Positions 41,869-52,090 of a stretch of 64,000 nucleotides of DNA are shown here, in pieces. The notes under the pieces were generated by a model. The model did not search any database. It was not told the DNA's origin and worked only from the letters and a program-made list of their open reading frames with translations. Origin of the DNA: Solanum dulcamara (Eukaryota > Streptophyta > Magnoliopsida > Solanales > Solanaceae); NCBI RefSeq assembly GCF_947179165.1, contig NC_077238.1, positions 82,427,757-82,491,756 on the forward strand, given 5' to 3'. Every line of letters begins with the position of its first letter. Position 1 is the stretch's first letter. The position numbers and the translations under genes were made by a program.

Positions 41869-44800
41869 CTACAACAAACCCTCCAAGACAGGGTGAAATC
41901 TCATAGGAGGATTTGGGCCAACCTTTAGAGATAGTTCATGAAGCTCCTTGTCTATACATTCGAGTTCCTCATTCAGCTGCTTAAACCTCTCCTCCATTCT
42001 ACGTGTGAGTGCTTGTCGCCGTTGCAGTAAACTTTCCATGTTAAATACTTCATCGATATGCAGTAAACGGTTTTCAAGCCAGCCTATTTCAATGCCACTT
42101 AACTTTAGGTCCCAGATATGTTGCCTAGCAACATTGAACTGATCCTTGGATAAGTTCACTATTGTAAGATTATCAAGAAAGTAGACCAACTCTGCCAATA
42201 TTTCCAAATATGCTGACTGAAGTATGCTATTTGCGACCCTGAAGTTCACAAGTGAATCAGGGTACCGTGAGACAATCCTACTGAGTATTGGTAAAGTTCG
42301 TCGTGATACTTGATAGCCTCCCCAAGGAACTTGCTCGTCACCACGACCAGGTCCTTCATAGGGAATCTGACTCGGGGTTGAAGAGATAGACATCACTTGG
42401 AAGGAAGTCGAATACTCCATTACAGAAGAAGTCTGTGTAGAGTGATCTTCTGAAGAATTTTGCTGACCGGGAGGAATAGTCTCTTCTTGCTCTTCAATAC
42501 ATTCCCCGAAATCTACAAGGACAAGTTTTAGCTTTCTTAAAATAACAAATTCAGATAGAGGAGCATATATAAACTAGTTACAGCCAGGCTCTTCGGCAGC
42601 CAGGGGCGTAGCCAGGTAGGGCAAACCCCTTAGGCGGAAAATTGTTGTTTATACATGGTTAAAATTATTATTTTTATATACATTTTTTTTTTATGTAGTA
42701 GATGTTGAAGCCCTTAGGTATCCTCCTTAGTGAAAATCTTGACTCTGTCACTAAAATAGCATTGTGAAACTATCCAAATTGGGGAATCACAACTCACGAA
42801 TATGAATGGACAAAAAGTTATTTTCTCTGTTCACTTTTGCTTGTCCACCATCCAAATATAGATTTTCACTTTTACTTGTCACTTTTAACATATCAAGAAA
42901 ATACATTATTTTTTTCCATGTTTTAGCGTTAGTTACTTGTTCCCCAAATCATTTTCCAAGACCTAACCCTAAACATCAATTAATATGGCAATTAAGTAAA
43001 ATATTTATATCAATCATTGTTTCTTATGGGGAGTGCAAAGTCCAAAATGGACAAGTAAAAGTGAATGGAGGGAGTACAATTTAGAGTAAATACTCCTCTT
43101 TATGGTGTAGTCATTTTATGATACACTCCCTTCTCATGTATTTTAGTTTGAGTAGAGACAAAGTTTAACAATGTAAAGAAGACTTATGAATCTTGTGGTT
43201 TTCAACTAACGGTATGTATAACATTGCAAAAGTACTCTTAGAATCTTGTGGTTTAACATGTCATGTTTCGTCATTGCTATAAGTGAGTATCATTCATGGT
43301 GAAAAGAGAATATTGGAATTAAAAGCTTTATAGGTATAGAGAAGTGGTATACTTTTTCTAATTGACTAAAAAGGAAAGCAAGACACATAAATTGAAATGG
43401 AGGAAGTAACTATTACCTTTTAGTGTCGATCTGAACCAATCACTGTCCAAATCCAAAGCTATAGTATCCAGACTAGTGTTTGTGAAGTCTGGAAAGTCAA
43501 AATCCTTGAATAGCTCATCAAAGTCCTCATCTTGAGCTTGGATGCTTACAGTTTCATTCGGAATAGTTCCCTCATTATTCTCCCTCGCAACTGCTGCATG
43601 CAATTGCAGTCCATTGTCCTCTACAGGAGCAAAACAATGGATATTATTAAGCGATCCCACTGTCTGCTGTCTGATCTCCAAATCCATCATAGTAGGTTGA
43701 GCGCAATCGAGTACTGCTTCCGGGTATTGCATGTATTGATCCTCCTCGAGCATAAGATTTGTTGTCTGTTGACCCTGAGATAAAGATATCTGGTCCAAAT
43801 CATTTGTTCTGCATATCAAAATAGCAAATTAATGCACAACAATTCCTTCAGCCAAAGACTTGTATTTAGTTAGGAACTCATTGTTCCATTACCTTTTCAC
43901 ATGAGAGTCCTGACCCCCGTGTTGCATTCCAGATATCATGCCAACTCCACGTCCATGGCTTCCACCTTCAAAATACTTGCTCACGCTCATAATAAATTGA
44001 CTTGATCTGTAATGTTCAACCAAAAACATATTCATGTAAATATGACTGTGAAGTTCTCATTGCAGACTTCATTTTAGTTCAAAAGTTATACTTGTTGTAG
44101 CATGGCTTGTGGTAGATGAAAAAGAGACTTCGGGTTGCAAAGGCATGAGAAGCAACTGCAAGAACCCCTTCCATGCTTTGTCTTGAAAATGTTGATGCTC
44201 CAATGGAACAGTGTTGATAAGATAAACGTCTAATCCCAACATGTAGTTTGCCAGTTTCATTCCTTAAAACAAAATCAAAGGGAAATAAATCAAATGAGGT
44301 ATGAAAAGATAAAGATTCTCCAAGATACATAATTGCAGGGATGTTGCTCAACAGTAAGGCCAAAAAACATGTCATTGGAAAAGTACCTTAAGAACACAAC
44401 TAAATCCCCGATACATAATTTCTTACTAGAAACGAATGTACTCCAGCCATTTGTGAGTGAATGCCTCCGTGGTTGGCCTACTCAGTGTAGATAAGTTAGA
44501 AAATAATTTGGAGAGAAAAAGAATAGAACATCAAGATATAGATATAGCTCATTCACTTAATTTACAGTGTTCTTCTGGATATAAAAAACAAAGAACAGAA
44601 ACATCTTAGTCTAAAAAGTATAACAATGGTTTCATTACCATTTTGGATGATGAGCCATAAACTCAAAATCCTACCATAGCAGGTAAATTTTTTAGGTCTC
44701 ATGCTTTATCATTTGTCAAGTTGAATAACACAACATTAATTCATTTAGTTGACATTCAATCTTAACATAGGAGAGGAGGGATTGCCTTGGTATGCATGTT

Positions 44801-47217
44801 TAAAGCGCCATTCATTTCCTTGAAGATCCTTTGCTATCAGTTCTTGACTTGGTTTTTCTTGTCCCATGTCCTGATCATTGAAGAAACAAATCAACCAAAA
44901 ATCAAAATCCAGTCAACCAAATACCTTAAATATTCACACATAAAAGAAATACAACAGTAACTACACCACAATCCTAGGCAAGTTGAGGCCGGCTATATGA
45001 ATTCACATACACAACAACAACATACCCATTGTAGTCCCACTTTCTGGGATCTAGGGAGGGTAGAGTGTATGTTGACCTTACTCCTACCTCAGAGGTAGAG
45101 AGGTTGTTTCTGATAGACCCTCGGCTCAAAAGAAAGATAGTCCAAAGCTGAATTCATACACGCAAAAAAAAGGAAAAATTTGAGAAACAGATACAATAAA
45201 TTAGTGCATTACCAAGGGAGGAAAGCATTTGACAGCATCTTTCTGGGGCACAGACAGTCCCCAATTGCTTTTTATATCAGATTGAGTTAAACACTTGCAA
45301 AACGACTGAAACTGGGACCTTGGAGAGTCTAGAGGACTAAAATCCGTAACTGTTGGCTCATTTTGCTGCAAGGAGTGGTATTCTTGGCTGTAAACAAGAG
45401 GTGTTATTCTGGAAAATCTTCAAAGATCCAAGTAAATTGAGTTCTTACGTCTTGATTTGGCAATAACATGGTCTCAGCATAAACCTCTTCTGTCGCATGT
45501 TCAACCTACCAAAAAACAACTATTGCAGACAAATGGCTCCGCGAATCTTGCTTTAAACAAAGACTACTTCAGAATAAGATGGTGTGATACATAAACATAC
45601 ACGCAAACTTGGCCTCAACTAGCAAGTAAGCATTCCAACTTTGAGAGTGCACATCTAGACACCTCAACTTGGTGTCAGCTGAAAACTAAACACTTCAACT
45701 CATCCCCACCATGTCTCGTGGACACCCGACGCTAACATGACACATAAATTTTGGAGGTGTCTAGATGATCATGTTGTGAGTTGTAGTATCCAAGTGACAT
45801 AATTGAGACGAGTTGAGGTGTCTAGATGTGCATACTCAAAGTTGGAGTGCTTACTTGCCAGTTGAGGCCAAGTTTGAATGTCTATTTATGTATTAGTTTG
45901 ATAAGATTAGTACGTCGAAAATTGATGATATGCAGTAATTGGGACCATTAACCTTAGATGATTCGGGTGCCTTAATTTGCTTGAGTCTATGAGATTTACA
46001 TAAACCCAAAATCAAAATACAGATCACTAGAGTTGGTTCCAACAATTGGAGCTCATTGCTCTTAAAGAATAGGCTTTGTTGGTGGGCATAGTTGGATCAT
46101 GGAGGATCTATATACAGGGATAAAATCACATGATGAATGGAATTCATAGATTATCAAACAACTAGTGAATATGGGTCACTTGCCTCATTGTGAATCTTAT
46201 ATCATAGAGGACCTATACCTGAAAGAGGAATTTCTTATGGAGGACTACCTGTTGGTACTTAAATCACATAGTCTATGAATACAAAAACGAACAGTATAGC
46301 TAGTCCATGAGGCTAACTCATGCACATTGTCATTAGCATTAACTGTGAGATCTAATTGTCAACAACAACAATAACAAACTCGCAAACATTGCAACTAGCT
46401 TTAAACAAGGGATCAAATTGTCTAATGATAGTCATTAACAACAACAAAGAACTACTACTAAAACACCAACTAATACTACTATGCCCCAAGCAAGTTGGGG
46501 TCACGTATATGAATACTCACAAACCATATCGCTTCATTTAAGCTCTAATTGTCTAGCATAGAATGATTTGCACTTCAAGATCTTTTCTTGGGTGTGATCA
46601 TTACTTCCCAGTTGACGTTCTTTGTTGTGAATATATAGGGTCCAAATACCAACTTTATGTAAGAATTTCCCAAAGAAAATTAAATGACACTAATATAGGG
46701 GAGATTGTTTATCCTAATCAGTCCTTGAGATCCATCAATCCCGCTGCATCAACTCCCACAAAAAGATAAAAGAAAATATTTGAAATTGTCAATTATCAAG
46801 CATACCAGAAGACGAATGTGAAGAACACGGCAAAGGATCTTTGGGGGTAAGTTAGACAATTGTAGTCTTTCAATCAATTCCTGGTTGGATGATTGCTCCA
46901 GCTGGCCAAAACCCAAAAATTCATTAGGAAGAAACAACACAGGCTTAGGTAGCCTAGTTTATCGAATTCAACTGAACCCATATTCTTTAACCTGGAGCAT
47001 AAACATACAACAACAACAACATTCCCAGTGAAATCCCACATGGAGCATAAACATAGAACCCAAAATTTCAAGAAAAAACTAAAATTTAACAGAGAATTAG
47101 TGATAACCTGCTCCACATGAAGTCTTGGAAAGTAGTACACTCTCTCCCCAGCCTTTGAAACATCCAACAATGAGCCAGAACAGGCCTTCCATATTTCCCT
47201 ACACAGAGCATCATCAC
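41869..47217 (-). CDS. Auxin response factor-like protein (B3 + ARF ancillary domain) fused to a PEARLI-4-like C-terminal domain; first coding exon uncertain
   Basis: Ten exons on the minus strand join in one frame: 47108-47217, 46806-46901, 45449-45505, 45213-45365, 44786-44870, 44387-44477, 44092-44262, 43893-44006, 43417-43808, 41869-42512 (about 637 codons). ARF features: DDALCREIWKACSGSLLDV, ERVYYFPRLHVEQ, a B3 domain from FCKCLTQSDIKSNWGLSV to GDLVVFLRN with GQPRRHSLTNGWS, then the ancillary region GVLAVASHAFATRSLFFIY...QFIMSVSKYFEG. Exon 9 encodes an acidic-aromatic stretch (DEDFDELFKDFDFPDF). The last exon encodes GGYQVSRRTLPILSRI...LSGIEIGWLENRL, resembling the PEARLI-4 family (PF05278), plus a coiled coil. 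No PB1 domain. ARFs bind auxin-response elements in the nucleus; here several DNA-contact residues differ. The 44786 donor is GC. The N-terminal Met is not in the first exon listed; a candidate exon is 47499-47556. Confidence 0.8.
42601..42755. mobile_element. hAT-like MITE in the last ARF-like intron
   Basis: Starts CAGGGGCGTAGCC, the hAT-type CAGGGGCGGAGCC end, and finishes TTGACTCTGTCACT, a decayed inverted copy. Confidence 0.45.
42825..43074. mobile_element. Stowaway-like MITE in the last ARF-like intron
   Basis: TGTTCACTTTTGCTTGTCC at the left is the inverted match of GGACAAGTAAAAGTGAATGG at the right, which ends GAGGGAGTA. Confidence 0.6.
45014..45148 (-). mobile_element. TS-type SINE, near complete, in ARF-like intron
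   Basis: CAACAACAACATACCCATTG, GTCCCACTTTCTGGGATCTA, GAGGTAGAGAGGTTGTTTC and GATAGACCCTCGGCTCAAAA are the full antisense TS SINE. TGAATTCACATACAC at 44999 and TGAATTCATACACGC at 45149 are the likely target duplication. Confidence 0.82.
45588..45893. mobile_element. Foldback MITE with about 80-bp inverted repeats in ARF-like intron
   Basis: The left arm ACGCAAACTTGGCCTCAACT...CACATCTAGACACCTCAACTT pairs with the right arm AAGTTGAGGTGTCTAGATGTG...AGTTGAGGCCAAGTTTG, with outer ATACATAAA/TTTATGTAT. Confidence 0.8.
47008..47040 (-). mobile_element. 33-bp 5'-truncated TS-type SINE tail with perfect 15-bp target duplication
   Basis: CAACAACAACAACATTCCCA then GTGAAATCCCACA is the antisense TS SINE 3' end. 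TGGAGCATAAACATA is identical at 46993-47007 and 47041-47055. It lies in the intron after the first listed ARF-like exon. Confidence 0.88.
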
Positions 47218-47267
47218 CTGAAAAATCGCCCACCCATAAAACAAAACAATCTATAAATCATCATCAT

Positions 47268-47390
47268 CAACAACAACAACAACAAACCCCATGTAATCCC
47301 ACAAGTGGGTTTTGGGGAGGGTAGTATGTACACAACCTTGCCTCTACTTAACAGTAGAGAGGTTGTTTCTGACAGACATTCTGCTCAAGC
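47268..47390 (-). mobile_element. TS-type SINE upstream of the first recognised ARF-like exon
   Basis: (CAA)n, CCATGTAATCCCACAAGTGG, GGGAGGGTAGTATGTACAC, GTAGAGAGGTTGTTTCTGAC and CATTCTGCTCAAGC give the full antisense order. It lies in the putative first intron. Confidence 0.8.
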
Positions 47391-47498
47391 TAAGCATATC
47401 AAAATCAATAAGAAAAGAAAATACAATAGTGAAAGAAATAAAAATACAGTAGCAACCACAGATAGTACATAAAAACAAAAAAAGTTAGAATCTTGAAC

Positions 47499-47556
47499 CT
47501 TCAAATAACATATGATTTAGGTGTTTCTGCTGTGAAAACCACGGTTGATCCACCAT
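47499..47556 (-). CDS. Candidate first coding exon of the ARF-like gene
   Basis: The minus strand has an ATG at 47556-47554 (MVDQPWFSQQKHLNHMLFE) and a possible donor GAAG|GTTCAA at 47498 in phase 1. That phase matches the acceptor TTTTTCAG at 47218, so the joined protein would read ...LFEGDDALCREIW. The donor is weak, and no independent evidence supports this exon. Confidence 0.3.
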
Positions 47557-48528
47557 AATCAAAGCACACACACAAAAAAAAGTAAACAACTTGCTATTCT
47601 CAATGTTATTTAAAACTAAAAGGGAACCACAAAAGACAATCTTTTCTTTAGGTTAATGTCTATAACAGTCACATTTTTGGTAGGTACAGTCAAGATAAAT
47701 GAACTGACGTCAAAATAAGCATTTATTAATTGTACCACTAATGATGCTTCTTCGTTTCTTCCTCATCCCCACACCACAATTCTCCAGTGTGGAAAATTGA
47801 GTTAAGGGGCCACACAAATATGCAAGGATACTCACCTGCGTGGGTGCACGGTACACTATTGATAACTTTGCTTTAGTAATTTCGGTTTTTTATAAATTTA
47901 ATTTTAATTTATTTATCTGATTTTAATTTGATATAAAACTTAACGAATATATCCTTAAATTAAACATATGTTAATTGAAAATGGGACATTAAAAACATAA
48001 TCTTTTTTAGGGAAAAGTGCACAAATACCCGCTTTTGATGTCATCGCTTAGCTAATACTCACTTTATAATTTGTTTATTTTCAAGTTTATCCTCTTTGAG
48101 TCAAAAAGTTTTTGCCTCTCCCCCAATTTTATATCTCCCAAATCTATTCGAGATAAGCTCAAATTTGATAATTTCATACATTTGAGTCTAAAAGTTTTTG
48201 CCTTTCCTTCAATTTTATATCCCCAAAATCTATTCGAGATAAGCTCAAATTTGAAGCATACGTTCCTTTGTATCATAAAAAATAAATTCCAATAATTAAT
48301 TTATCAATAATAAATTTTTACAAATTTATTTAACATTCTTTCAATTTTTTATATATTTTATGCTTAGTCATATATAATTGAAATAAATTTCAATCATATG
48401 TAAACGAATGCAAAAGCAAAAAATATATATATTCTTCTAACTGAAAATTATCTAATATTAAATATTTATACTGAAAAAACATAAAATAATATTATATAAA
48501 TAAGACGATCAAAATAGAACATAAAATG

Positions 48529-49372
48529 TTGGGCCTTTTTCTACTTATCATCATGCAGTCAAACAGAGAGGATAAAATTAATGGAAAATTTTTAAGAATA
48601 GTTTTCATTTTTGATCGAATTCCGTCTAGTAAGCCTCGAGATCTTACAGATGCTGTTGAGAATCACATAGTAGAAAAAGTTTTTTTTTTTTTTTTTAATA
48701 TTATATAAAAAAAATTAAAAATAATTCATCCGGATATATTACTAAATAAATTAGTTGAGCTAAAAAAAATTATGTATCCGAATACATTAATTAACAAATA
48801 AGTTGAGCTAAACAAAAAAAAAAAGAGTAGCAATTATATATCCGGAAAAATGGCTTTGGGTATAAAAGATGGGATTTTTGAAATATTTTTAAATAATAGA
48901 GAATATTTGAAGATATGATAAATAAAATAGTATATATAGGTAATTTTTCCTAAAATTATTTAGGAAAAAATACTTAAATACACAACTTATTTTATCATAT
49001 TCTCTAAAATTTCCTACCATTTGAAAAAATTACAAAAACTCCTACTCTTTCTTATTCTCTGATATATCAATGTAGGCGATATATCAGTCGGATACATCAC
49101 TTTACGTGATGTATTAAGACATCAGATACATTACTTTATGCGATGAATCGATCGGATACATCACTTTACATGATGTATTAGGACATATGTGATGTATTCG
49201 GATCCCACAAAAAAAAGAATTTCGAATAATTTTTTAAAAAATAAAAATAAAATATAATTAAAAAAAATCACTATGATATTTAGGTAAAATTTACAATTAT
49301 TTAAAACTGCAACAGGCCCTCCAAGACAGGGTGCGCTCATAGGGGAATTTGGGCCAACCTTTAAAGACCATA
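48529..49372 (-). pseudogene. Relic of a second copy of the ARF-like gene's 3' end, split by an insertion
   Basis: 48529-48587 (GTTGGGCCTTTTTCTACTTATCATCATGCAG in two pieces under 20 bases of identity) matches 41815-41865. 49305-49372 (AGGCCCTCCAAGACAGGGTG, GGATTTGGGCCAACC-like) matches 41870-41938, the final codons and start of the 3' UTR of the ARF-like gene. Orientation is the same. About 717 bp, including a GATGTATC-type element, separates the two matching pieces. The minus frame at 49161-49379 is part of this relic, not a gene. Confidence 0.7.
48955..49215. mobile_element. GATACATC-motif element
   Basis: Begins GGAAAAAATACTTAAATACAC and contains about nine GATACATCA/TGATGTAT motifs in both orientations (for example CGGATACATCACTTTACGTG). 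Similar elements are at 52868-53240 and 59067-59519. Confidence 0.55.
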
Positions 49373-49561
49373 GTTCCAAGTGTAAAGGCTTTTTCGTAAA
49401 CGTTTACTCGCATCACATAATTTTGGCGGAATCCATTGGTGGCCCCTAAATTTGGCACCAACTTTTACTTAGACACATTAACTAGGCTTTGTTCATTTTA
49501 GACACCTCAAGTAAGGCCTCGATGTGTCATTTTGACACTTTGTGCTAACTTGGCACATTGG

Positions 49562-49564
<3 letters not shown>

Positions 49565-49616
<52 letters not shown>
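49565..49616. repeat. (TA)n microsatellite
   Basis: About 26 uninterrupted TA units. Confidence 0.97.
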
Positions 49617-49620
<4 letters not shown>

Positions 49621-49656
49621 CTTCTTCTTCTACATTTTTTAGCTACCATTTTTCAT

Positions 49657-49910
49657 TAATGGTGAAATAGATTTCAATTTTTGTAACTCATCATGAACTG
49701 AGTCTTCCAAATAAAGTATGTCATCCGCCAAAGTGAATCGCCGTATAGCTACCAAAAATCGTGTATGTAAGGAAAAAGAAAGTTAAAATGAAAAACAACA
49801 TGAGCCAGTTTTAGCAACAAAGAGTAGAAAAGCATAAATGAATTTACCCATTGGAATGCTACTAGTGCAAACCAGCACCCCAACAAACCAAATCCTTTAC
49901 TGCTGAAGAG
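49657..49910 (-). pseudogene. Captured MATE (EDS5-like) transporter exon fragments
   Basis: On the minus strand 49910-49848 reads LFSSKGFGLLGCWFALVAFQ-W between CAAACAG and GTAAAT, like an exon of a MATE efflux carrier (GCWFALVxFQWxR motif). 49748 to about 49657 follows an AG acceptor and reads RRFTLADDILYLEDSVHDEL, like the C-terminal exon of the same family. No complete gene is present; it is a fragment inside the Mutator-type element. Assignment is from motif memory and needs a search. Confidence 0.5.
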
Positions 49911-50579
49911 CTGTTTGAGATCAAAATAATTAGTGAGTAATTTTAGATTTGTATTAGTCTTGCCAAAAAAATGGAGGTTCATTGGATTTTTTGACCCAAT
50001 TTGATTTATATTTTTGGATTAAATTCCCTTCTACAGCTGGATATCATCACTCTTGCCATTATAGCTCCATTTTTTTTTTCCTTTAGATGATATGGATAGC
50101 GTTGGGTGGATGTTGGAGGAGAAGAAGATCTGGTGGGGCTGGAGTTGGGGTGGGTGGGGTTGGAGAAGACGATGGAGGGGTGGGTGGGGTAGGAAGACCA
50201 CTGATAGGGTGTGGGGGTGGGGGTTAATAGAAGTTGTTAATTTTTTTTTAAAAAAATAATTATTATTTGGATTAAAAAATTTCACGTGTCATCAAGTTAT
50301 TGGTCATTTTTTCTATTCAAAAGTCATTATTTGATAATTATTTTTAATATATATATATATATATATGCCACGTGTCTTTATTTAATTCGCTACGTTTGAC
50401 GTGTCATTGGCGAGTGCATTACACACACTTAATATATTTTGGTGATTGTCACAAAAGTGTCAAAATGACACATCGAGGTCTTACTTGAGGTGTCTAAAAT
50501 AAACAAAGCTTAGTTGAGCTGTCTAATGAAAGTTGGTGACAACTTTATAGGGCCACCGATGGGTTCCGCCCATAATCTT

Positions 50580-51696
50580 CAACCAACTTTAAAATAGAAC
50601 ATGCATAAACTTAGGGCTTATTTTTTTCATATTTGATAAGTCAAATTTTTAAAAAAATTATTTTACTCTTAAAAAGCAAGTTCTTAAAAAATAAGAAAAA
50701 TCACTTCTCTAATGAATGTAGAAAAACAAGTTTCATAAAATAGTGACCACCATTATTAATTGTCTTCTCTCCGTCCAACAACACACCACCCCTCCACCTC
50801 ACACTCCTACTCTCCACCCCATCTAGTAGCAGAGTCGTGAATTTGATAAAGGGTGGTGCAAATTTTCATCTCAAGTGTGTTAAAGATGTGTAAAACTAAA
50901 TATACACTTATAATAGCTAATATTTAACCTCTATACACCAAATAATTTTTTGATGAAAAATATGCACCGAACCATCCTTCGCCTAAGGTTGCTCCGTCAT
51001 AATTTCATCCTCATAATATTTGCCTAGATTAATACATGGATAACAAATATTATTTAGATTAATATTTTTTATTTACTTATCAAACACACATACTAAAAAA
51101 AAATCACTTTTTATAATTAAAAAAAATTAAGAAAACACTTTTTTCTCTGTACCAATCATACCCTAGCCAATTAGCACTAGCAACTCTGATTGCTCTTCAA
51201 AGCCAATCAGTTTGCAATTAATATAGTAGGCTATTTTAATTTAAAAAACGAGTAAATAAATATAAGGAACATCACATTCTATCTATAACGGCTCTTTCTG
51301 CTAGTGATATTATGAGCTTTATTTTTAGGTTCGTATAACTTTAAAATGTGTTACTAAAATATTTAAGACTTGTTTTTTTATAAGCTCGGAAATTTCTATA
51401 CAGATTTGTTTCGAGTGTTACATGTGTATAACTATTTAAATGATGTGAAATTTTATTGCACACAGAGTGACTTTGAAATAATACATAAGTATAATCCAAT
51501 TCACTAGTAGTATTATTCAAAGAAATCAACTAGTAATATTGATCGCATTGGACCCAAACTCACAAGACTTTAAATGTATAATTATATACAATTGAAGATT
51601 TACTTTCTTACAGATATAACATCTCACGCGTGTTATTATTTTTATCAGATTTGCTTACCTAAAATGAATTAGAAAGAAAAAGTAATTTTTATCAAG
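50580..51696. other. Intergenic region
   Basis: AT-rich. A decayed hAT-like MITE may occupy about 50826-51000 (GTAGCAGAGTCGTGAATTTG ... AGGTTGCTCCGTCAT). No gene seen. Confidence 0.4.
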
Positions 51697-52090
51697 GAAA
51701 AAGACTTAAAATGCTATCGAACTTTGATAAAAGGCTCATCTATGTCATCCGTTAAAAGTTAAGCTCATTTATGTCACTTCAGTTTGAGAAAAGACTAATT
51801 CGTGCCATTATTTGTTAACTAAAAATATTTTCCGTTTTGCAAAACTGTTTTGTACACGTGGTCAATTATGATTCGACCACGTCATTAACTAAATTATTAT
51901 TTAGAATGGAAAAGATTCAAATATACCATTGAACTTTGAGAAAATGCTCATCTATGTCATTTCAGTTAATAAATAATGGCATGAATAAGTCTTTTCTGAA
52001 ATGGAAGTAATATAAATGAGCCAAACTTTTAACGGATAGTATAAATGAGTCTTTTCTCAAAGTTCGATATCATATTTGATCATTTTCTCT
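51697..52090. mobile_element. Foldback MITE, about 394 bp
   Basis: Left end AAAATGCTATCGAACTTTGA and AAAAGGCTCATCTATG; right end CATAAATGAGTCTTTTCTCAAAGTTCGATATCATATTT when split matches it in inverted order. The same words recur near 51930-51960. Confidence 0.65.

Larger units (their letters stand above)
49425..50570. mobile_element. Pack-MULE-like element, 1146 bp, with about 120-bp inverted repeats and 9-bp target duplication
   Basis: Starts GGCGGAATCCATTGGTGGCC and ends GGGCCACCGATGGGTTCCGCC in inverted match; the arms extend through ATTTTAGACACCTCAAGTAA / TTACTTGAGGTGTCTAAAAT to about 49550 and 50440. CATAATTTT (49416-49424) and CATAATCTT (50571-50579) are the 9-bp duplication typical of Mutator elements. 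Inside are exon-like MATE fragments, a (TA)n run at 49565-49616, and a G-rich block at 50100-50225. Confidence 0.88.

Noticed and set aside
41869..47217. ARF-like gene as a miR160 or tasiARF target
   Set aside because: No matching site seen by eye in the exons; a proper target prediction is still needed.
47233..47237. Start of the ARF-like protein at 47233 or 47237
   Set aside because: 47233 is GTG, and the ATG at 47237 is out of frame; TTTTTCAG just downstream looks like an intron acceptor.
50031..50285. Minus-strand Pro/His-rich frame of 84 codons
   Set aside because: Translation of a G-rich low-complexity block in the MULE; no start context or homology.
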